Under the pieces are notes generated by a model. The model was given only the letters and a program-made list of their open reading frames with translations. It did no database searches and was not told where the DNA came from. This document shows positions 39,130-50,346 of a stretch of 64,000 nucleotides of DNA, one piece after another. The DNA comes from Citrobacter freundii (GTDB lineage Bacteria; Pseudomonadota; Gammaproteobacteria; Enterobacterales; Enterobacteriaceae): positions 1,116,001-1,180,000 of the forward strand of contig NZ_CP099222.1 in NCBI RefSeq assembly GCF_029717145.1, given 5' to 3'. Position 1 is the first letter of the stretch; each line of letters starts with the position of its first letter. The position numbers were made by a program, and so were the translations under genes.

Positions 39130-42100
39130 TCAGGTCACAATATGATTTTGTTGGATCAGCTCATCGAGCGTGGTGTGAACGTTCTCCAGTGTCACAAGGC
39201 TGGTTGATTGATAGGTGGCGCCCGTACCGTCGCGGTCGATGGACACCACTGTGTTGTTACCGCTGGTGGACACGGTGAGATAATTGCCGAGCGTGGCGCT
39301 CTGCCCGTTCCAGCCCAGCAGCAGGTCGCCGATATCGATTTTGTCACCCTGCGCCAGCGAGAAGTTGCTCCAGGTGTCCGCGGTTCCGTTGCCGCCGGTT
39401 GCATTATTGGCGCTGAGCAGGTGGTAAATCAGCGTATCGCCGTACGCGCTGCCGATAACCCGATCGGCCTCCGCAGTGCTGATCACCTGTGGATTCATAT
39501 CGATGGTCAACGTGGCGCTATCGGTATGTCCTTTTTGGTCGTTAAGGGTGTAGTTAAACGTCTCTTTGGTCTTGATGGATTCCAGTGAGACATCGCTGTT
39601 GAGGGTATAGGTGTAATGCCCATCAATGCCCATTGTCAGTTTGCCGTACAGTCCATTGATCGTGGCGCTGGCGGTGCTGCTGCCCAGCGGATCCAGCGTG
39701 GCGGTACTGCCGCCCGCGCCGTTCACCGTCAGCAAGGTGTGCACGCTGGCGATATGGTCGCCGTCATAGATGTTGCCGGTGACGCTATTGACGCCCGCGG
39801 TTTCGAAGTTATCGAGATCGACTATTGTCCCTTTCACGCTGGGGGTGATGGTGATGGTGCCTAGCCCCAGCGCACCCGCGTTGCCGGTATAGTCGAGGCG
39901 ATAGTTCCCGGCATGTAGCACCAGTCCGTTCAGGGCAATATCAAGATTGCCGCCGATTAGGAGCCCGCCGTTGAAGGTATCCCCGGCAACTTTAACGCCA
40001 TTGCTGTCGTACAGCGCCCAGGTCACGTTCAGCCCACCCAGCGTCAGCCCTGATGCCACGTTAAAATGCAGCACCACGTTTTGCACCGCTGTACCCGCTG
40101 CGACTTCAACTGTTCCGGTACCACTTTTCGAGCTGGGTCCCAGCACAGTGGTCCAACTGGCCGATCCCACGCTGGAATCACTAAAGGGCTGAGACGTATC
40201 CTGCAACGTCGTGACCGCCATCTGGCTGCTGGTGTCGTTCACCGCGTCCAGCGCCAGCGGGGTTGGTTTGATGTTCAGCGACGCGCTGCCGGTATCGCCA
40301 TTTTGCGCCTTGACCGTATACACAAAGCTGTCCGGCGTATTGATGCTGTCCGCGCCCAGTCCGCTTTTCAGCGTGTAGCTGTAGTTCCCCTTCGCATCGA
40401 TAGTGAGTGTGCCGTACTGTCCCTCAATACGGGTTGTGCCTGTTAAATTGACTGCGACGCCGTTCACGTCGGTGATAACCGTACCGACGGGCGCGGAATC
40501 ATTGGCCAGAATATTACCGTTGGTTGAGGCACTCAGACTGTCCACCGCATAGGTGTGATCGGCCTGAATATTCAGGGTGTAGCTGGTCAACAGCGCCAGA
40601 CCGCCGCCGGCGTTCAGCAGGAACAGGTAGTCACCGCCCGGCAGCGTGATGGTGAAATCTTTTGATTTTCCACCCAATACTGCCGTGACCCAGTTGGGTT
40701 GTACCCGATACTGCTCGTATTGCTGAATAGCGTCATTAAAACGGTAGACGTACAGATCAAAGCCGCCGAGCGTTACGCCGAGAACGTCGGCCTGAATCGT
40801 CAGCGTGCGGGTGGCGCCATCTTCAACGTTGAATTTGATGGGGTTGGTTAACCCGTCGACCAGACTGACGTCCAGCACATTCCCCAGGCCTACGCTGGCG
40901 AGCGTAAAGCCGGTTTGTTTTGATGGTCCGTGGTCGACCACGCTGACCTCGGTGCCGTAGGTCAGTGAGGCGACATCGTCTGCCGCTGTTACCGTACTGG
41001 TCGTCGGACCCTGGCCCAGCGCCACCACCAGTTTTGCCGAAGAGTGGTCGTTACCGTGCGTCAGCGTATAGGTGAAGCTTTCAGATCGACCGTATACCGA
41101 GGCGGATTTATCGGTGAGGGTGTAGGTATAACTCCCGTCCTGATTAATATGCAGGGTGCCGTATTTACCCTGCACATCAGCCCCGCCCAGCGGAATGTTC
41201 ACCACATTGCCGTTGCCATCGGTAATCGACGTCACCCGCGTGCCGGATGGGGCGTTATCCTGCCCGTTGGTGGGGTCAGTATCGGTGATGATATTGCCGG
41301 ATTCGCTGGTGCCGCCGGTGATCGTTCCGGCGCTGGTTTTGACCACCGCCACGTCCAGACTGGTGAAGGCTCCGGTCGCCAGCAGGCTGGTGTTGTAGCT
41401 GACGACACGGTAGTCCCCACCGGTAAGCCCGCCATAGTTGAGCGTCACGCCGGAGGCGCTGAGCGTCAGCAGGTCGGCAAAATCGGCTTTACCAGTATCG
41501 ACCACCGTCACCCAGGCGTTGAGCGTGGAGTCAAAGCGCTGGATAACAATCTCCATGGTACTCAGCAGCGACAGCACAATGCCGGTTGCTGCCGCGTTGA
41601 TGGTGATGGTGCCGCTGCCGCCGGTCTGGATGTTGAAGTTGACGAGTGCAGTGTTGTCTCCCAGTACCTTCAGCACATTATCCACTGCACCGACCAGCAG
41701 GAAGCCATAATCGCTTTTGTGCTCGTTGGTGACCGTGAAGTCGGTTTGTAGCGCCAGACGAGTGACGTTGTCTTCAGCCAGCAGCGGTAAGACTGGCGCG
41801 AGGATGCTGGTCGGCGTTGAGGTGTTGCCTGCCGCGTCGGTCGCAGTAGCGGACAACGACTGGCCCTCAATCTGGCGTACCGGCAGGGTGACGCTGTAGA
41901 CCCCGCTGCTGTTGGCGACCGCCGTAATGCTGCCGCCTCCGGGCAGGGAGATAGTGACCGTACTGCCTGCTTCGGCGATGCCGCTGACTGTGCCGCCGTC
42001 GGCGCTGATCAGCACCGATGGCGGCGGCGGTGGCGTGGTATCGACAATGACGTTAAACGCGCCAGACAATACGCCGGAACCGTTGGCGTTAGCCGCACTG

Positions 42101-45100
42101 GCGGTAAACGCGTGGTTGCCTTCACTGAGCGCGCCGGAGGGGGTAAAGCTCCACAGTCCGTTGCCGTCCGCGGTTGTGGTGCCCATCAATGTTCCGTTGT
42201 TGTACAGGCTGACGACGGCGTTAGCCTGTGCCGTGCCGCTGAGCATCGGACGGGTGTCATTGGTGGTTTTTCCGGCGGCGACATTGCCGGTGACCGTACC
42301 AATGTCATCAAAAACGCTGGCGATAATCGGTGCGGGTGGTACCCCGGTAAACGGGGCCAGCGCGTTGCCAGGCGTGCCGGTATTCCCGGCGGCATCCTGC
42401 GCGCTAACCTGCAGCGTTTGTCCGCTGATCTGCGGCGGGTTGAGGGTAAAGGTGAAGTTGCCGGCGGCGTTGGCCGTGGCGGTGCCGAGCACGGTGCCGC
42501 TGCTTGTCGTGACGATCACCGTGCTGTTGGCTTCCGCAACGCCGGTCAGCACAGTACCGTTGGCGTTAACCGCCAGAGCGGTGGGAATACCCGGAGCGAC
42601 GGTATCGACCACAATCGACGCGGCAGCCGACATGCCGCTGGTATTGCCCGCGCTGTCCGTTGCGGTAATAGTAAATGAATGGGGGCCCTGACCCAGTGCG
42701 GTTGACGGGGTGTAGTTCCAGTTGCCGCTGCCATCCGCCGTTACGCTGGTGACAAAGTTGCCGTTGTCATAAATATCAACCCGGGCATTGGCTTCCGTGG
42801 TGCCGTTTAACGTGGGGCGCGCGTCATTGGTGGGCTGGTTGTTGCCAATCGACCCGGTATTGGGACCGACATCATCAACAATGCTGCTAATTGACGGCAG
42901 CGTGGGGGCGGTGGTGTCCACGTTAATCGTAAAGCCCGTCGTTGCACCGCTGGTGTTGCCCGCGGGGTCGGTGGCGGTGACGGTAAAGGTGTGCGAACCA
43001 TTCCCCAACGGTGTCGTTGGGGTAAACGACCAGCTGTTGTTACTTTGCACGAGAGCAGTGCCGAGCAGCGTGCTGCCGTCATAAATATTGACGGTGCTGC
43101 CCGCTTCGGCGGTACCGTTAAGCGTAGGGCGGGCGTCATTGGTCAGTTGCCCGTTGCTCAGTGCGGCATTAAACACGCCGCCAGTGATGTCATCCACCAC
43201 CGAGGTCAGGATCGGTGTTGATGGCGCAACGGTATCAACGTTAAGAATAAATCCGCTTGACGCCGGGCCGACGTTTCCGGCCGCATCCGTGGCGATGGCG
43301 GTGAAGACATGCTGGCCGTTACCCAGCGTAGTGGACAGAAACTCCCAGGTACCGTCTATTGTTGCGGTAACAGTCGTCAGCAGCGTGCCGTTGTCGTAAA
43401 TGGCAATCCGGGCGTTGGCCTCCGCAGAACCGCTCAGCACGGGGCGGGTATCGTTGGTCCAGGCACCGCTCGACAGCGTGCCGGTGCCCGGTTGTACGTC
43501 ATCAAAGGCCTGGATAATGGTGGGTGCCAGCGGGGCGACGGTATCCACAATCAGGGCAAACCCGGCAGACGACACGCTGACGTTGCCGGCCGCGTCGGTG
43601 GATGTCACCGTCAATACGTGATTGCCGTTACCCAGCGCACTCCCCGGTGTGAAATTCCATACGCCGTTTCCGTCTGCAGAAACCGTGTCGATAAGCGTGC
43701 CGTTGTCATAGATTTTGACCGTCGAATTGGCCTCCGCCGTACCGTTAAGGGTAGGGCGCGCATCGTTTGTCGCCTGACCGTTGTTCAGATTTCCTGTTAG
43801 TGGGCCGACATCATCGCTGACCTGGGTAATAACCGGCGTGTTCGGTGATACCGTATCAACCGTGAACGTAAAGCCGCTGGAGGCCGGGCTGGTATTGCCC
43901 GCGCTGTCGGTGGCAGTGGCGGTCAGCGTATGCGGACCGTTACTCAGAGCGTCCGTTGGCGTAAAGCTCCAGGTGCCGCCTGCACCGACGGTGGTGGTGC
44001 CAATGGGTAAACCGTCGCTCAGGATAGTAATCGTTGCGCCGATTTCACCCGTTCCACTCAGCGCTGGACGGGTTTCGTTGGTCGTCTGACCGTTACCTAT
44101 TGGCCCGGTGGTGGGGGCCGTGTTGTCCTGTACGTTACCGATGACCGGCGCCAGCGGGGCAACGGAATCCAGTTCAAGGGTAAAGGCGGAGGACGCCCCA
44201 CCCGTATTACCGGCCTGGTCTGTGGCTGTCGCGGTGAAGACATGCTGCCCCTGACCCAGCGCGTTTTCCGGTGTGAAGGTCCAGTTGCCGGATTCGTCTA
44301 CCCGCGCGGTACCTATTTCGACACCCTTATCTTTTATCGTGATAGTCGCCCCGGCTTCCCCTTTGCCGTTCAGCGTTGGCTGCGCGTCGTTAGTCAGTTG
44401 CCCGTTCGTCAGTGAGGTATTTCCCGGTTGGTCGTCAATCACCGAGGTGATGATTGGCGCGGCTGGCGCCAGTGTATCGACAACCAGCAGGAACGGCGGC
44501 GTTGTCGGGCTGATGTTGCCCGCGCCATCGGTGACGGTAGCGGTTAACGCGTGATTGCCTTCACCGAGAGCTGGGGCTGGTGTAAAGCTCCAGTTGCCGT
44601 CTGCGTCGCTGGTGGTGGTGCCAATTACCGTCCCTTTATCAAGAATAGTGACGACCGAATTCGCCTCGGTCACGCCTTCCAGTGTTGGGGTGTTGTCGTT
44701 GGTCGACTGCCCGGAGGTGAGCGTCTGGTCCGTGCCGACGTTGTCCTTCACCGTCACAATGGACGGCGCGTCCGGGACTAAGGTATCGACAATAATGCGG
44801 AAACTGTCGGAGGCAGCGCCCTGGTTGCCTGCGGCATCCGTCGCGCGCACAGTGAAGTCATGCGGGCCTTCGCCCAGGGCATTGGTTGGGGTATAGCTCC
44901 AGAATCCGCTGCTGTTGACGGTGGTAGTGGCATAGACACCGTTGCCATCGTAGAGAGTGATGGTTGCGCCTGCTTCGCCGGTACCGTTAAAGGTTGGTCG
45001 GGAATCGTTGGTAAGTTGTCCTTTGTCTAACGTGCCCGTACCGGGCGTGACATCGTCAATAATGCTGGCGATGGTCGGGGCCAGCGGGGCGACGGTATCG

Positions 45101-48100
45101 ATAGTGATGGTGTAATTAGGTGATTGACCGCTCTCTGCACCACCTACTGTTTGCGACACGGTGAAGTTATACGCGGTACCGTTTGTCAGTGGCGTGGACA
45201 GTTGGTAGCTCCATGCGCCGGAGGTGGCATCGGCGGTCACTGTGGTGGGCTGCAATACGCCATCAATATAAATATTCACGGTTGCGCCTGGAGTCGCTTT
45301 TCCTTGCAACAGTGGCAGGATGTCGTTGGTAGTTTTACCACTGCCAATCACGCCCATGACTGGGGCGACGTCGTCCACAATTTCCAGCGTCGGCGGAATT
45401 GGCTGTCCTGAGTTCGATGCTAAAAATGACGTTTCATCGCTTTGATTTCCGGCGGGGTCCTGTGCGATAGCGGTCAGCGACGCCCCTGATGTCTGTGCCG
45501 GAGAAAGAGTAACGGTAAATTGTCCCGTTAAAGCATCGGCAGTTGCGCTGCCTAATATCGTCGACCCACTTGAAATAATAACGGTACTACCGGGTTCAGC
45601 TGTTCCGCTGACGCGTGTTCCATCTGCGTCAATGAGTGTAATTAATGGTGCATTTGGGGCCTGAGTATCAAGATTTAGCGTGATGGGGGATGCAATGGAA
45701 ATACTGTTTCCGTTGCTGTCTTTGGCAACAAAAGTGAGCGTATTTCCACCTTCATTAAGCGGTACATTTATGCTCCATGAGCCGTCGACACCGACCTGAA
45801 CGAACGCGATGGCATCAGGTAGCCCATTGCTATAGATGTAAACGGTACTGCCAGCAATACCGGTTCCACTGATAGCCGGAGAGCTATCGTCCGTTGCGCT
45901 ACCGGTACTCAATAACCCGGTGATGACACCGTGATCGTCCTCAATACTGGTCACGATTAGAGGGGTGCTGTTCACCGTAAACGAGACGCTGTTTGAGGCG
46001 TCGCTGGCATTTCCTGCCGCATCGGTGGCGATGGCGGTCAGCGTGTAGCTGCCGTTGGTCAGCGCCGGGTTGGGCGTGATACTCCAGACGCCGCCTGCAA
46101 CAGTAGCCGTGCCAATTACCGTACTGCCATTGTACAGGGTGATTATGTCACCGTTGGAGCCGGTTCCGCGGATGGTCGGCGTGGTGTCATCCGTCACCGC
46201 GCCGGCGGCGAGATCGCCTCTGACATCGCCGACGTCATCATTAACCGCGGTGATAACCGGCGGCGCGGACGGCGTCGTATCGATGCCCAGGGTGACGGCA
46301 TCCGAACGCGGGCTAACGTTGCCCGCCGGATCGGTGGCGGTGAGGGTGACTTGATAGCTGTCCGGATTAATCGGGTCGGTTGGCGTAAAGCTCCAGGTGC
46401 CATCCGCCCCGACCGTCGCCGTGCCTAGCGGTTCGGTTCTGCCGTCAAGATAGATGGCGATAACATCTCCGGCACTCCCGGTTCCGCTGAAGGTTGGCGT
46501 GGTATCGTTGGTGATGCCGTTAGTGATAATGCCCGTTATCGGATTGGCATCATCAGTGATGGTTGGCGGCTCTGGCTTCGTGGGCGGCAGGTTATCTACT
46601 GTCAGCGTAAAGCCGGCGGACGGGATCCCCGTGTTGCCAGCCACGTCTGTCGCTGTGGCGGTGAATTTGTGTGGACCGTCTGTAAGCAACGTTGGAGTAA
46701 AGGTCCAGGTGCCGTTTGGCTGCACGGTGGCCGTACCCAGACGGACGTCATTATCAAAAACGGTAATTGTCGCACCCGGCTCGCCGGTGCCTGACAGCTT
46801 GGGGTTGTCGCTTTTGGTGCTCCCGCCGTTAGCCAGCAGTTTTGTCTCACTGCCAATAAGTCCTTCCGCTGAGGTGATAACAGGGGCGGCTGGCGGCGTG
46901 GTATCAATCGTCAGCGTGAAATTACCGGCACTGCTGGCGTTACCCGCTTTATCTGTCGCAATAGCTGACAACGCGTGTGGACCCTCACTCAGCGGTTGAG
47001 TGACCTGAAAACTCCAGCTTCCTTCCGGCGTCACTGTGGCAGTGCCTATGGGGGTAGCCCCATCGTAAATTGTGATCGTGGAATCTGCGACTCCAGTGCC
47101 TTTCAGCAGCGGCAGGGTATCGTCTGAACGTCCGCCATTGGCCAGGTCGCTTTGCAAACTGCCTACGTCGTCCGTGGCGCTCGAAATAATGGGGGCATCG
47201 GGCGCTTTGGTGTCGACCGTTATGATGACAGGGGGAGCGGTGACGACGTTACCGGCGGCATCCGTTGCGGTCAGCGTAAAACGGTGGGCGCCTTCGCTAA
47301 GGGCCTCATTGGCTGGCACGCTATGGCTCCAGGTGCCTGTTCTGTCGATAATAATAACCATCATCTGCAGGCCATTATCATACAGCGTCACCAGCGAGCC
47401 GGGTTCACCGGTTCCCGAGAACGTTGGGGTTTTGTCATTGGTGACCCCGTTGTTCGCGACGTTACCGGTGATGCTGCCGACGTCATCGTTGATAAGCGTA
47501 ATGGCCGGCACGGTGGGGGCGATACTGTCGACAATGATTTTCCAGCTGGCGGCACTGCTGGTGTTACTGGCGGCATCGGTAGCCGTCACCGTAAAGACGT
47601 GCGCGCCCTGCGCCAGCGCGGTGGTGGGCGTGTAGTTCCAGTTGCCGTTGAGATCGGCGGTAACGATGGTTAACAGTACGCCATTGTCGTAAATGTTGAC
47701 CTTAGACCCGGCCTCAGCAGTGCCCTCAATTTTGGGTTTATCGTCGTTGGTCAACCCATCATTCTTGATGGATCCAAGGATATCTTCGACATCGTCAGTG
47801 ACGGCGATAATAATGGGCTGTTCGGGTGCAGTGAGATCTGGTGCTATTGCTGAAGTTGGCAGGCTTTCGTTGCCTTTGCCGTCCGTGGCGGTGACGGTGA
47901 CCGTCTCACTGTTGATTTTCGCCGGTGCGATTGACACGGTGAAATTGCCGCCGCTGTCCGCCTGGCCCTTGCCAATAATATGACCATCGCTGTCTTTGAC
48001 GGTGACGGTACTTCCGGCCTCGGCGTGGCCGCTCACCGACCCTCCATTTCCAGCGACGATAACATCTGTCGGTGCATCCGGTGCCGTGGTATCCGGCGCG

Positions 48101-50346
48101 GTGACGGAGGCATTGCCCCCTTTGTTACCTGCTGCATCGGTCGCGTTTGCCGTCAGGATCTCACCATTCGTCTGCGGCGGTACCAGCGCTGCGGTGAAGT
48201 CCCCATCTGCAGTGGCTGTCGTTGTGCCAATGATATTGCCGCGTGGATCCAGAATATTGACCGTACTGTCAGGCTCGGCCTTGCCGGTGACCTCGTTGCC
48301 CGCGCCATTAATCACCAGGTTTGTGGGCGGTTGTGGGGCGGTGATGTCCGGCGCAACTGCCGTTTCTGGCGGGCTTGAGTTTCCTGCCGGATCGGTCGAG
48401 ATGGCTGTCAGCGTTTCGCCATTGGTCTGCGGCGGTTTGATGGTAATGGTAAATGAACCATCCGGCCCGGCGACGCCGCTGCCAATGGGGGTATTTTTAC
48501 TGTCGGTGATCACCACGGTATTGCCGGGCTCGGTTTTCCCAGTTACGACAGCACCATCTGCCGAGACGTTGAGATCGTCAGGCGCAGACGGCGGCAGAGT
48601 ATCAATATTAATGTTGAATGCGGTCGACACTCCCCCGGTACCCGACTGGTTGGTTGCGGTGACGGTAAAGGCGTTCGGGCCGTCATCCAGCGGTGAGCTT
48701 GATGTCCAGCTCCAGTTGCCGTTGCCGTCAGCCTGTACGCTGTCGACCGCTACGCCGTTGTCGTAAATATTCACCGTGCTGTTGGCGTCAGCGGTACCGG
48801 AAAGCGTGGGCTTGTTATCGTTAGTCGCCTGATTATTGCTCAACGGCCCGGTTGACGGGGCGACGTCATCCATCACGCTGACGATAACCGGTACGCCAGG
48901 ATAGCCTGAGTTCTGAGCGTTGAATGGTGTGTCTGGCCCGACGTTGCCCGCTTCGTCATGAATTTTTGCGGTAAGTGATTCACCGTGGGTCTGCGACGGT
49001 GAAATCGCGATGCTGAAAGTGCCGTCCTGGCCTACAACGGCCGAACCCAGCAGCAGATTATTACTGCCGATAATACTGACCGTGCTGCCTGGCTCTGCGC
49101 TGCCGGTGACCGTTGTCCCTTCCGGGTTGACGTTGGTAATCGCTGCCGCCGGAGGCGGGGTGATATCGACAGTGAAGGTGGGCACGGTGGTTTCTGCACT
49201 GACGTTACCTGCAGGGTCGGTTTGCGTCAGCGTCAGATTGTGAACGCCTTCGCTCAACGGCGTATCCGGTGTGAATGTCCAGTTACCATTCTCATCAACC
49301 TGCGTCATGCCAATCAGGATACCGTTGTCGTAGACGCTGATGAAATTGCCGGCAACACCGATACCAGAGAGCGTCGGCGTGTCATCGTCGATCACGGCGT
49401 TACTGGCGATAAAACCTTGAATGGATCCGACATCATCGAGTTCCTGAGAGAGAGCAGGCGCATCAGGGGCGAGGGTATCAATGATAATAACCCAACTGTT
49501 TGACATGCCACTGCTGCCCGCGCTGTTCGACGCGCTGACTGTAAACTGGTGGGTACCATCCGCGAGAGGGGGAGATGGTGTAAATGACCAGTTACCACTG
49601 GCATCGATGGTGATCTGGCCAATCTCTTTGCCATTATCGAAAATATGCAACGTGGTATTAGCCGTTCCCGTCCCTTGAAGCGTAGGGGTATTGTCGTTGG
49701 TGGACTCCTGTTGATTGACAATGCCAGTAATCAGCTCCTGGTTATCGACTACGCTGGTGATGACGGGAACGCCGGGGAGCGCTGGCGTTGTTGGTGGGGT
49801 TCCACCGTCGCCATCGCCATTTCCACCTCCAGGGTTATTACCGTTGCCGTTTCCCGGATTATTCCCGTTTCCATTCCCGTTCCCGGGATTATCACCACTG
49901 CCACCACTGCCACCACTGCCACCACCGCCACCGCCACCGCCCGCCGCGAGGGCAATTCCGCCCGCCGCCGCCACGCCGCCAAGAACCCACGGCCAGACTG
50001 CGCCACCGTCATGACTGCCTTCAGCCGCCATCAGCGGTGTGAGATCGTCCAGATGCTGGAAGTGGAATGCGCCATCAGTATCCTGAACCCACCACAGTGC
50101 ACCGTTGCTGTCTTCGAGAACGAGTTGGTTTTTATCACTGCCGTTTGCGACATAGAAGTTTTTAATCGTAATTACGTCACCTGAGCGGAGTGTGACCACC
50201 AGATCCTGGTTAATACGGGTCAGTTGGCTGATGTCTTCACGCGAAACGGATAATTTCACGATGGACGGTGTACTGAGCGTCACTTCAGAGGCTTCAACAT
50301 TCGTAGATACACCAGTCAACTTTGATACAACGGCGAGATGACGCAT
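39130..50346 (-). CDS. bapA: Giant BapA-like biofilm adhesin, 3738 aa
   Basis: It starts after a CAGGAGTGAACAT ribosome-binding site. Residues 1-130 are the BapA prefix-like domain with a short hydrophobic segment (WPWVLGGVAAAGGIALAAGG). A Gly/Asn/Pro linker follows (about 135-185). I count 27 Ig-like repeats (about 185-2845) in two classes: about 100-residue repeats with TNDxxPTxxGTxxA and shorter AEPGSTVxI repeats. The last 890 residues contain at least three VCBS-like units (YGTLxIxxxGxYxYTL) and a type I secretion C-terminal signal with GSAYGDTLIYHL. Salmonella BapA (about 3800 aa) has the same plan and locus and promotes biofilm formation and host colonisation. GC content is higher than in the islands. 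Confidence 0.93.
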   Translation of the reverse strand: MRHLAVVSKLTGVSTNVEASEVTLSTPSIVKLSVSREDISQLTRINQDLVVTLRSGDVITIKNFYVANGSDKNQLVLEDSNGALWWVQDTDGAFHFQHLDDLTPLMAAEGSHDGGAVWPWVLGGVAAAGGIALAAGGGGGGGGSGGSGGSGDNPGNGNGNGNNPGNGNGNNPGGGNGDGDGGTPPTTPALPGVPVITSVVDNQELITGIVNQQESTNDNTPTLQGTGTANTTLHIFDNGKEIGQITIDASGNWSFTPSPPLADGTHQFTVSASNSAGSSGMSNSWVIIIDTLAPDAPALSQELDDVGSIQGFIASNAVIDDDTPTLSGIGVAGNFISVYDNGILIGMTQVDENGNWTFTPDTPLSEGVHNLTLTQTDPAGNVSAETTVPTFTVDITPPPAAAITNVNPEGTTVTGSAEPGSTVSIIGSNNLLLGSAVVGQDGTFSIAISPSQTHGESLTAKIHDEAGNVGPDTPFNAQNSGYPGVPVIVSVMDDVAPSTGPLSNNQATNDNKPTLSGTADANSTVNIYDNGVAVDSVQADGNGNWSWTSSSPLDDGPNAFTVTATNQSGTGGVSTAFNINIDTLPPSAPDDLNVSADGAVVTGKTEPGNTVVITDSKNTPIGSGVAGPDGSFTITIKPPQTNGETLTAISTDPAGNSSPPETAVAPDITAPQPPTNLVINGAGNEVTGKAEPDSTVNILDPRGNIIGTTTATADGDFTAALVPPQTNGEILTANATDAAGNKGGNASVTAPDTTAPDAPTDVIVAGNGGSVSGHAEAGSTVTVKDSDGHIIGKGQADSGGNFTVSIAPAKINSETVTVTATDGKGNESLPTSAIAPDLTAPEQPIIIAVTDDVEDILGSIKNDGLTNDDKPKIEGTAEAGSKVNIYDNGVLLTIVTADLNGNWNYTPTTALAQGAHVFTVTATDAASNTSSAASWKIIVDSIAPTVPAITLINDDVGSITGNVANNGVTNDKTPTFSGTGEPGSLVTLYDNGLQMMVIIIDRTGTWSHSVPANEALSEGAHRFTLTATDAAGNVVTAPPVIITVDTKAPDAPIISSATDDVGSLQSDLANGGRSDDTLPLLKGTGVADSTITIYDGATPIGTATVTPEGSWSFQVTQPLSEGPHALSAIATDKAGNASSAGNFTLTIDTTPPAAPVITSAEGLIGSETKLLANGGSTKSDNPKLSGTGEPGATITVFDNDVRLGTATVQPNGTWTFTPTLLTDGPHKFTATATDVAGNTGIPSAGFTLTVDNLPPTKPEPPTITDDANPITGIITNGITNDTTPTFSGTGSAGDVIAIYLDGRTEPLGTATVGADGTWSFTPTDPINPDSYQVTLTATDPAGNVSPRSDAVTLGIDTTPSAPPVITAVNDDVGDVRGDLAAGAVTDDTTPTIRGTGSNGDIITLYNGSTVIGTATVAGGVWSITPNPALTNGSYTLTAIATDAAGNASDASNSVSFTVNSTPLIVTSIEDDHGVITGLLSTGSATDDSSPAISGTGIAGSTVYIYSNGLPDAIAFVQVGVDGSWSINVPLNEGGNTLTFVAKDSNGNSISIASPITLNLDTQAPNAPLITLIDADGTRVSGTAEPGSTVIISSGSTILGSATADALTGQFTVTLSPAQTSGASLTAIAQDPAGNQSDETSFLASNSGQPIPPTLEIVDDVAPVMGVIGSGKTTNDILPLLQGKATPGATVNIYIDGVLQPTTVTADATSGAWSYQLSTPLTNGTAYNFTVSQTVGGAESGQSPNYTITIDTVAPLAPTIASIIDDVTPGTGTLDKGQLTNDSRPTFNGTGEAGATITLYDGNGVYATTTVNSSGFWSYTPTNALGEGPHDFTVRATDAAGNQGAASDSFRIIVDTLVPDAPSIVTVKDNVGTDQTLTSGQSTNDNTPTLEGVTEANSVVTILDKGTVIGTTTSDADGNWSFTPAPALGEGNHALTATVTDGAGNISPTTPPFLLVVDTLAPAAPIITSVIDDQPGNTSLTNGQLTNDAQPTLNGKGEAGATITIKDKGVEIGTARVDESGNWTFTPENALGQGQHVFTATATDQAGNTGGASSAFTLELDSVAPLAPVIGNVQDNTAPTTGPIGNGQTTNETRPALSGTGEIGATITILSDGLPIGTTTVGAGGTWSFTPTDALSNGPHTLTATATDSAGNTSPASSGFTFTVDTVSPNTPVITQVSDDVGPLTGNLNNGQATNDARPTLNGTAEANSTVKIYDNGTLIDTVSADGNGVWNFTPGSALGNGNHVLTVTSTDAAGNVSVSSAGFALIVDTVAPLAPTIIQAFDDVQPGTGTLSSGAWTNDTRPVLSGSAEANARIAIYDNGTLLTTVTATIDGTWEFLSTTLGNGQHVFTAIATDAAGNVGPASSGFILNVDTVAPSTPILTSVVDDITGGVFNAALSNGQLTNDARPTLNGTAEAGSTVNIYDGSTLLGTALVQSNNSWSFTPTTPLGNGSHTFTVTATDPAGNTSGATTGFTINVDTTAPTLPSISSIVDDVGPNTGSIGNNQPTNDARPTLNGTTEANARVDIYDNGNFVTSVTADGSGNWNYTPSTALGQGPHSFTITATDSAGNTSGMSAAASIVVDTVAPGIPTALAVNANGTVLTGVAEANSTVIVTTSSGTVLGTATANAAGNFTFTLNPPQISGQTLQVSAQDAAGNTGTPGNALAPFTGVPPAPIIASVFDDIGTVTGNVAAGKTTNDTRPMLSGTAQANAVVSLYNNGTLMGTTTADGNGLWSFTPSGALSEGNHAFTASAANANGSGVLSGAFNVIVDTTPPPPPSVLISADGGTVSGIAEAGSTVTISLPGGGSITAVANSSGVYSVTLPVRQIEGQSLSATATDAAGNTSTPTSILAPVLPLLAEDNVTRLALQTDFTVTNEHKSDYGFLLVGAVDNVLKVLGDNTALVNFNIQTGGSGTITINAAATGIVLSLLSTMEIVIQRFDSTLNAWVTVVDTGKADFADLLTLSASGVTLNYGGLTGGDYRVVSYNTSLLATGAFTSLDVAVVKTSAGTITGGTSESGNIITDTDPTNGQDNAPSGTRVTSITDGNGNVVNIPLGGADVQGKYGTLHINQDGSYTYTLTDKSASVYGRSESFTYTLTHGNDHSSAKLVVALGQGPTTSTVTAADDVASLTYGTEVSVVDHGPSKQTGFTLASVGLGNVLDVSLVDGLTNPIKFNVEDGATRTLTIQADVLGVTLGGFDLYVYRFNDAIQQYEQYRVQPNWVTAVLGGKSKDFTITLPGGDYLFLLNAGGGLALLTSYTLNIQADHTYAVDSLSASTNGNILANDSAPVGTVITDVNGVAVNLTGTTRIEGQYGTLTIDAKGNYSYTLKSGLGADSINTPDSFVYTVKAQNGDTGSASLNIKPTPLALDAVNDTSSQMAVTTLQDTSQPFSDSSVGSASWTTVLGPSSKSGTGTVEVAAGTAVQNVVLHFNVASGLTLGGLNVTWALYDSNGVKVAGDTFNGGLLIGGNLDIALNGLVLHAGNYRLDYTGNAGALGLGTITITPSVKGTIVDLDNFETAGVNSVTGNIYDGDHIASVHTLLTVNGAGGSTATLDPLGSSTASATINGLYGKLTMGIDGHYTYTLNSDVSLESIKTKETFNYTLNDQKGHTDSATLTIDMNPQVISTAEADRVIGSAYGDTLIYHLLSANNATGGNGTADTWSNFSLAQGDKIDIGDLLLGWNGQSATLGNYLTVSTSGNNTVVSIDRDGTGATYQSTSLVTLENVHTTLDELIQQNHIVT

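Noticed and set aside
41912..42691. Long rightward open frames opposite bapA and the bapBCD genes
   Set aside because: They are shadows of GC-rich, repetitive coding sequence on the other strand; the proteins are low-complexity and match no family.
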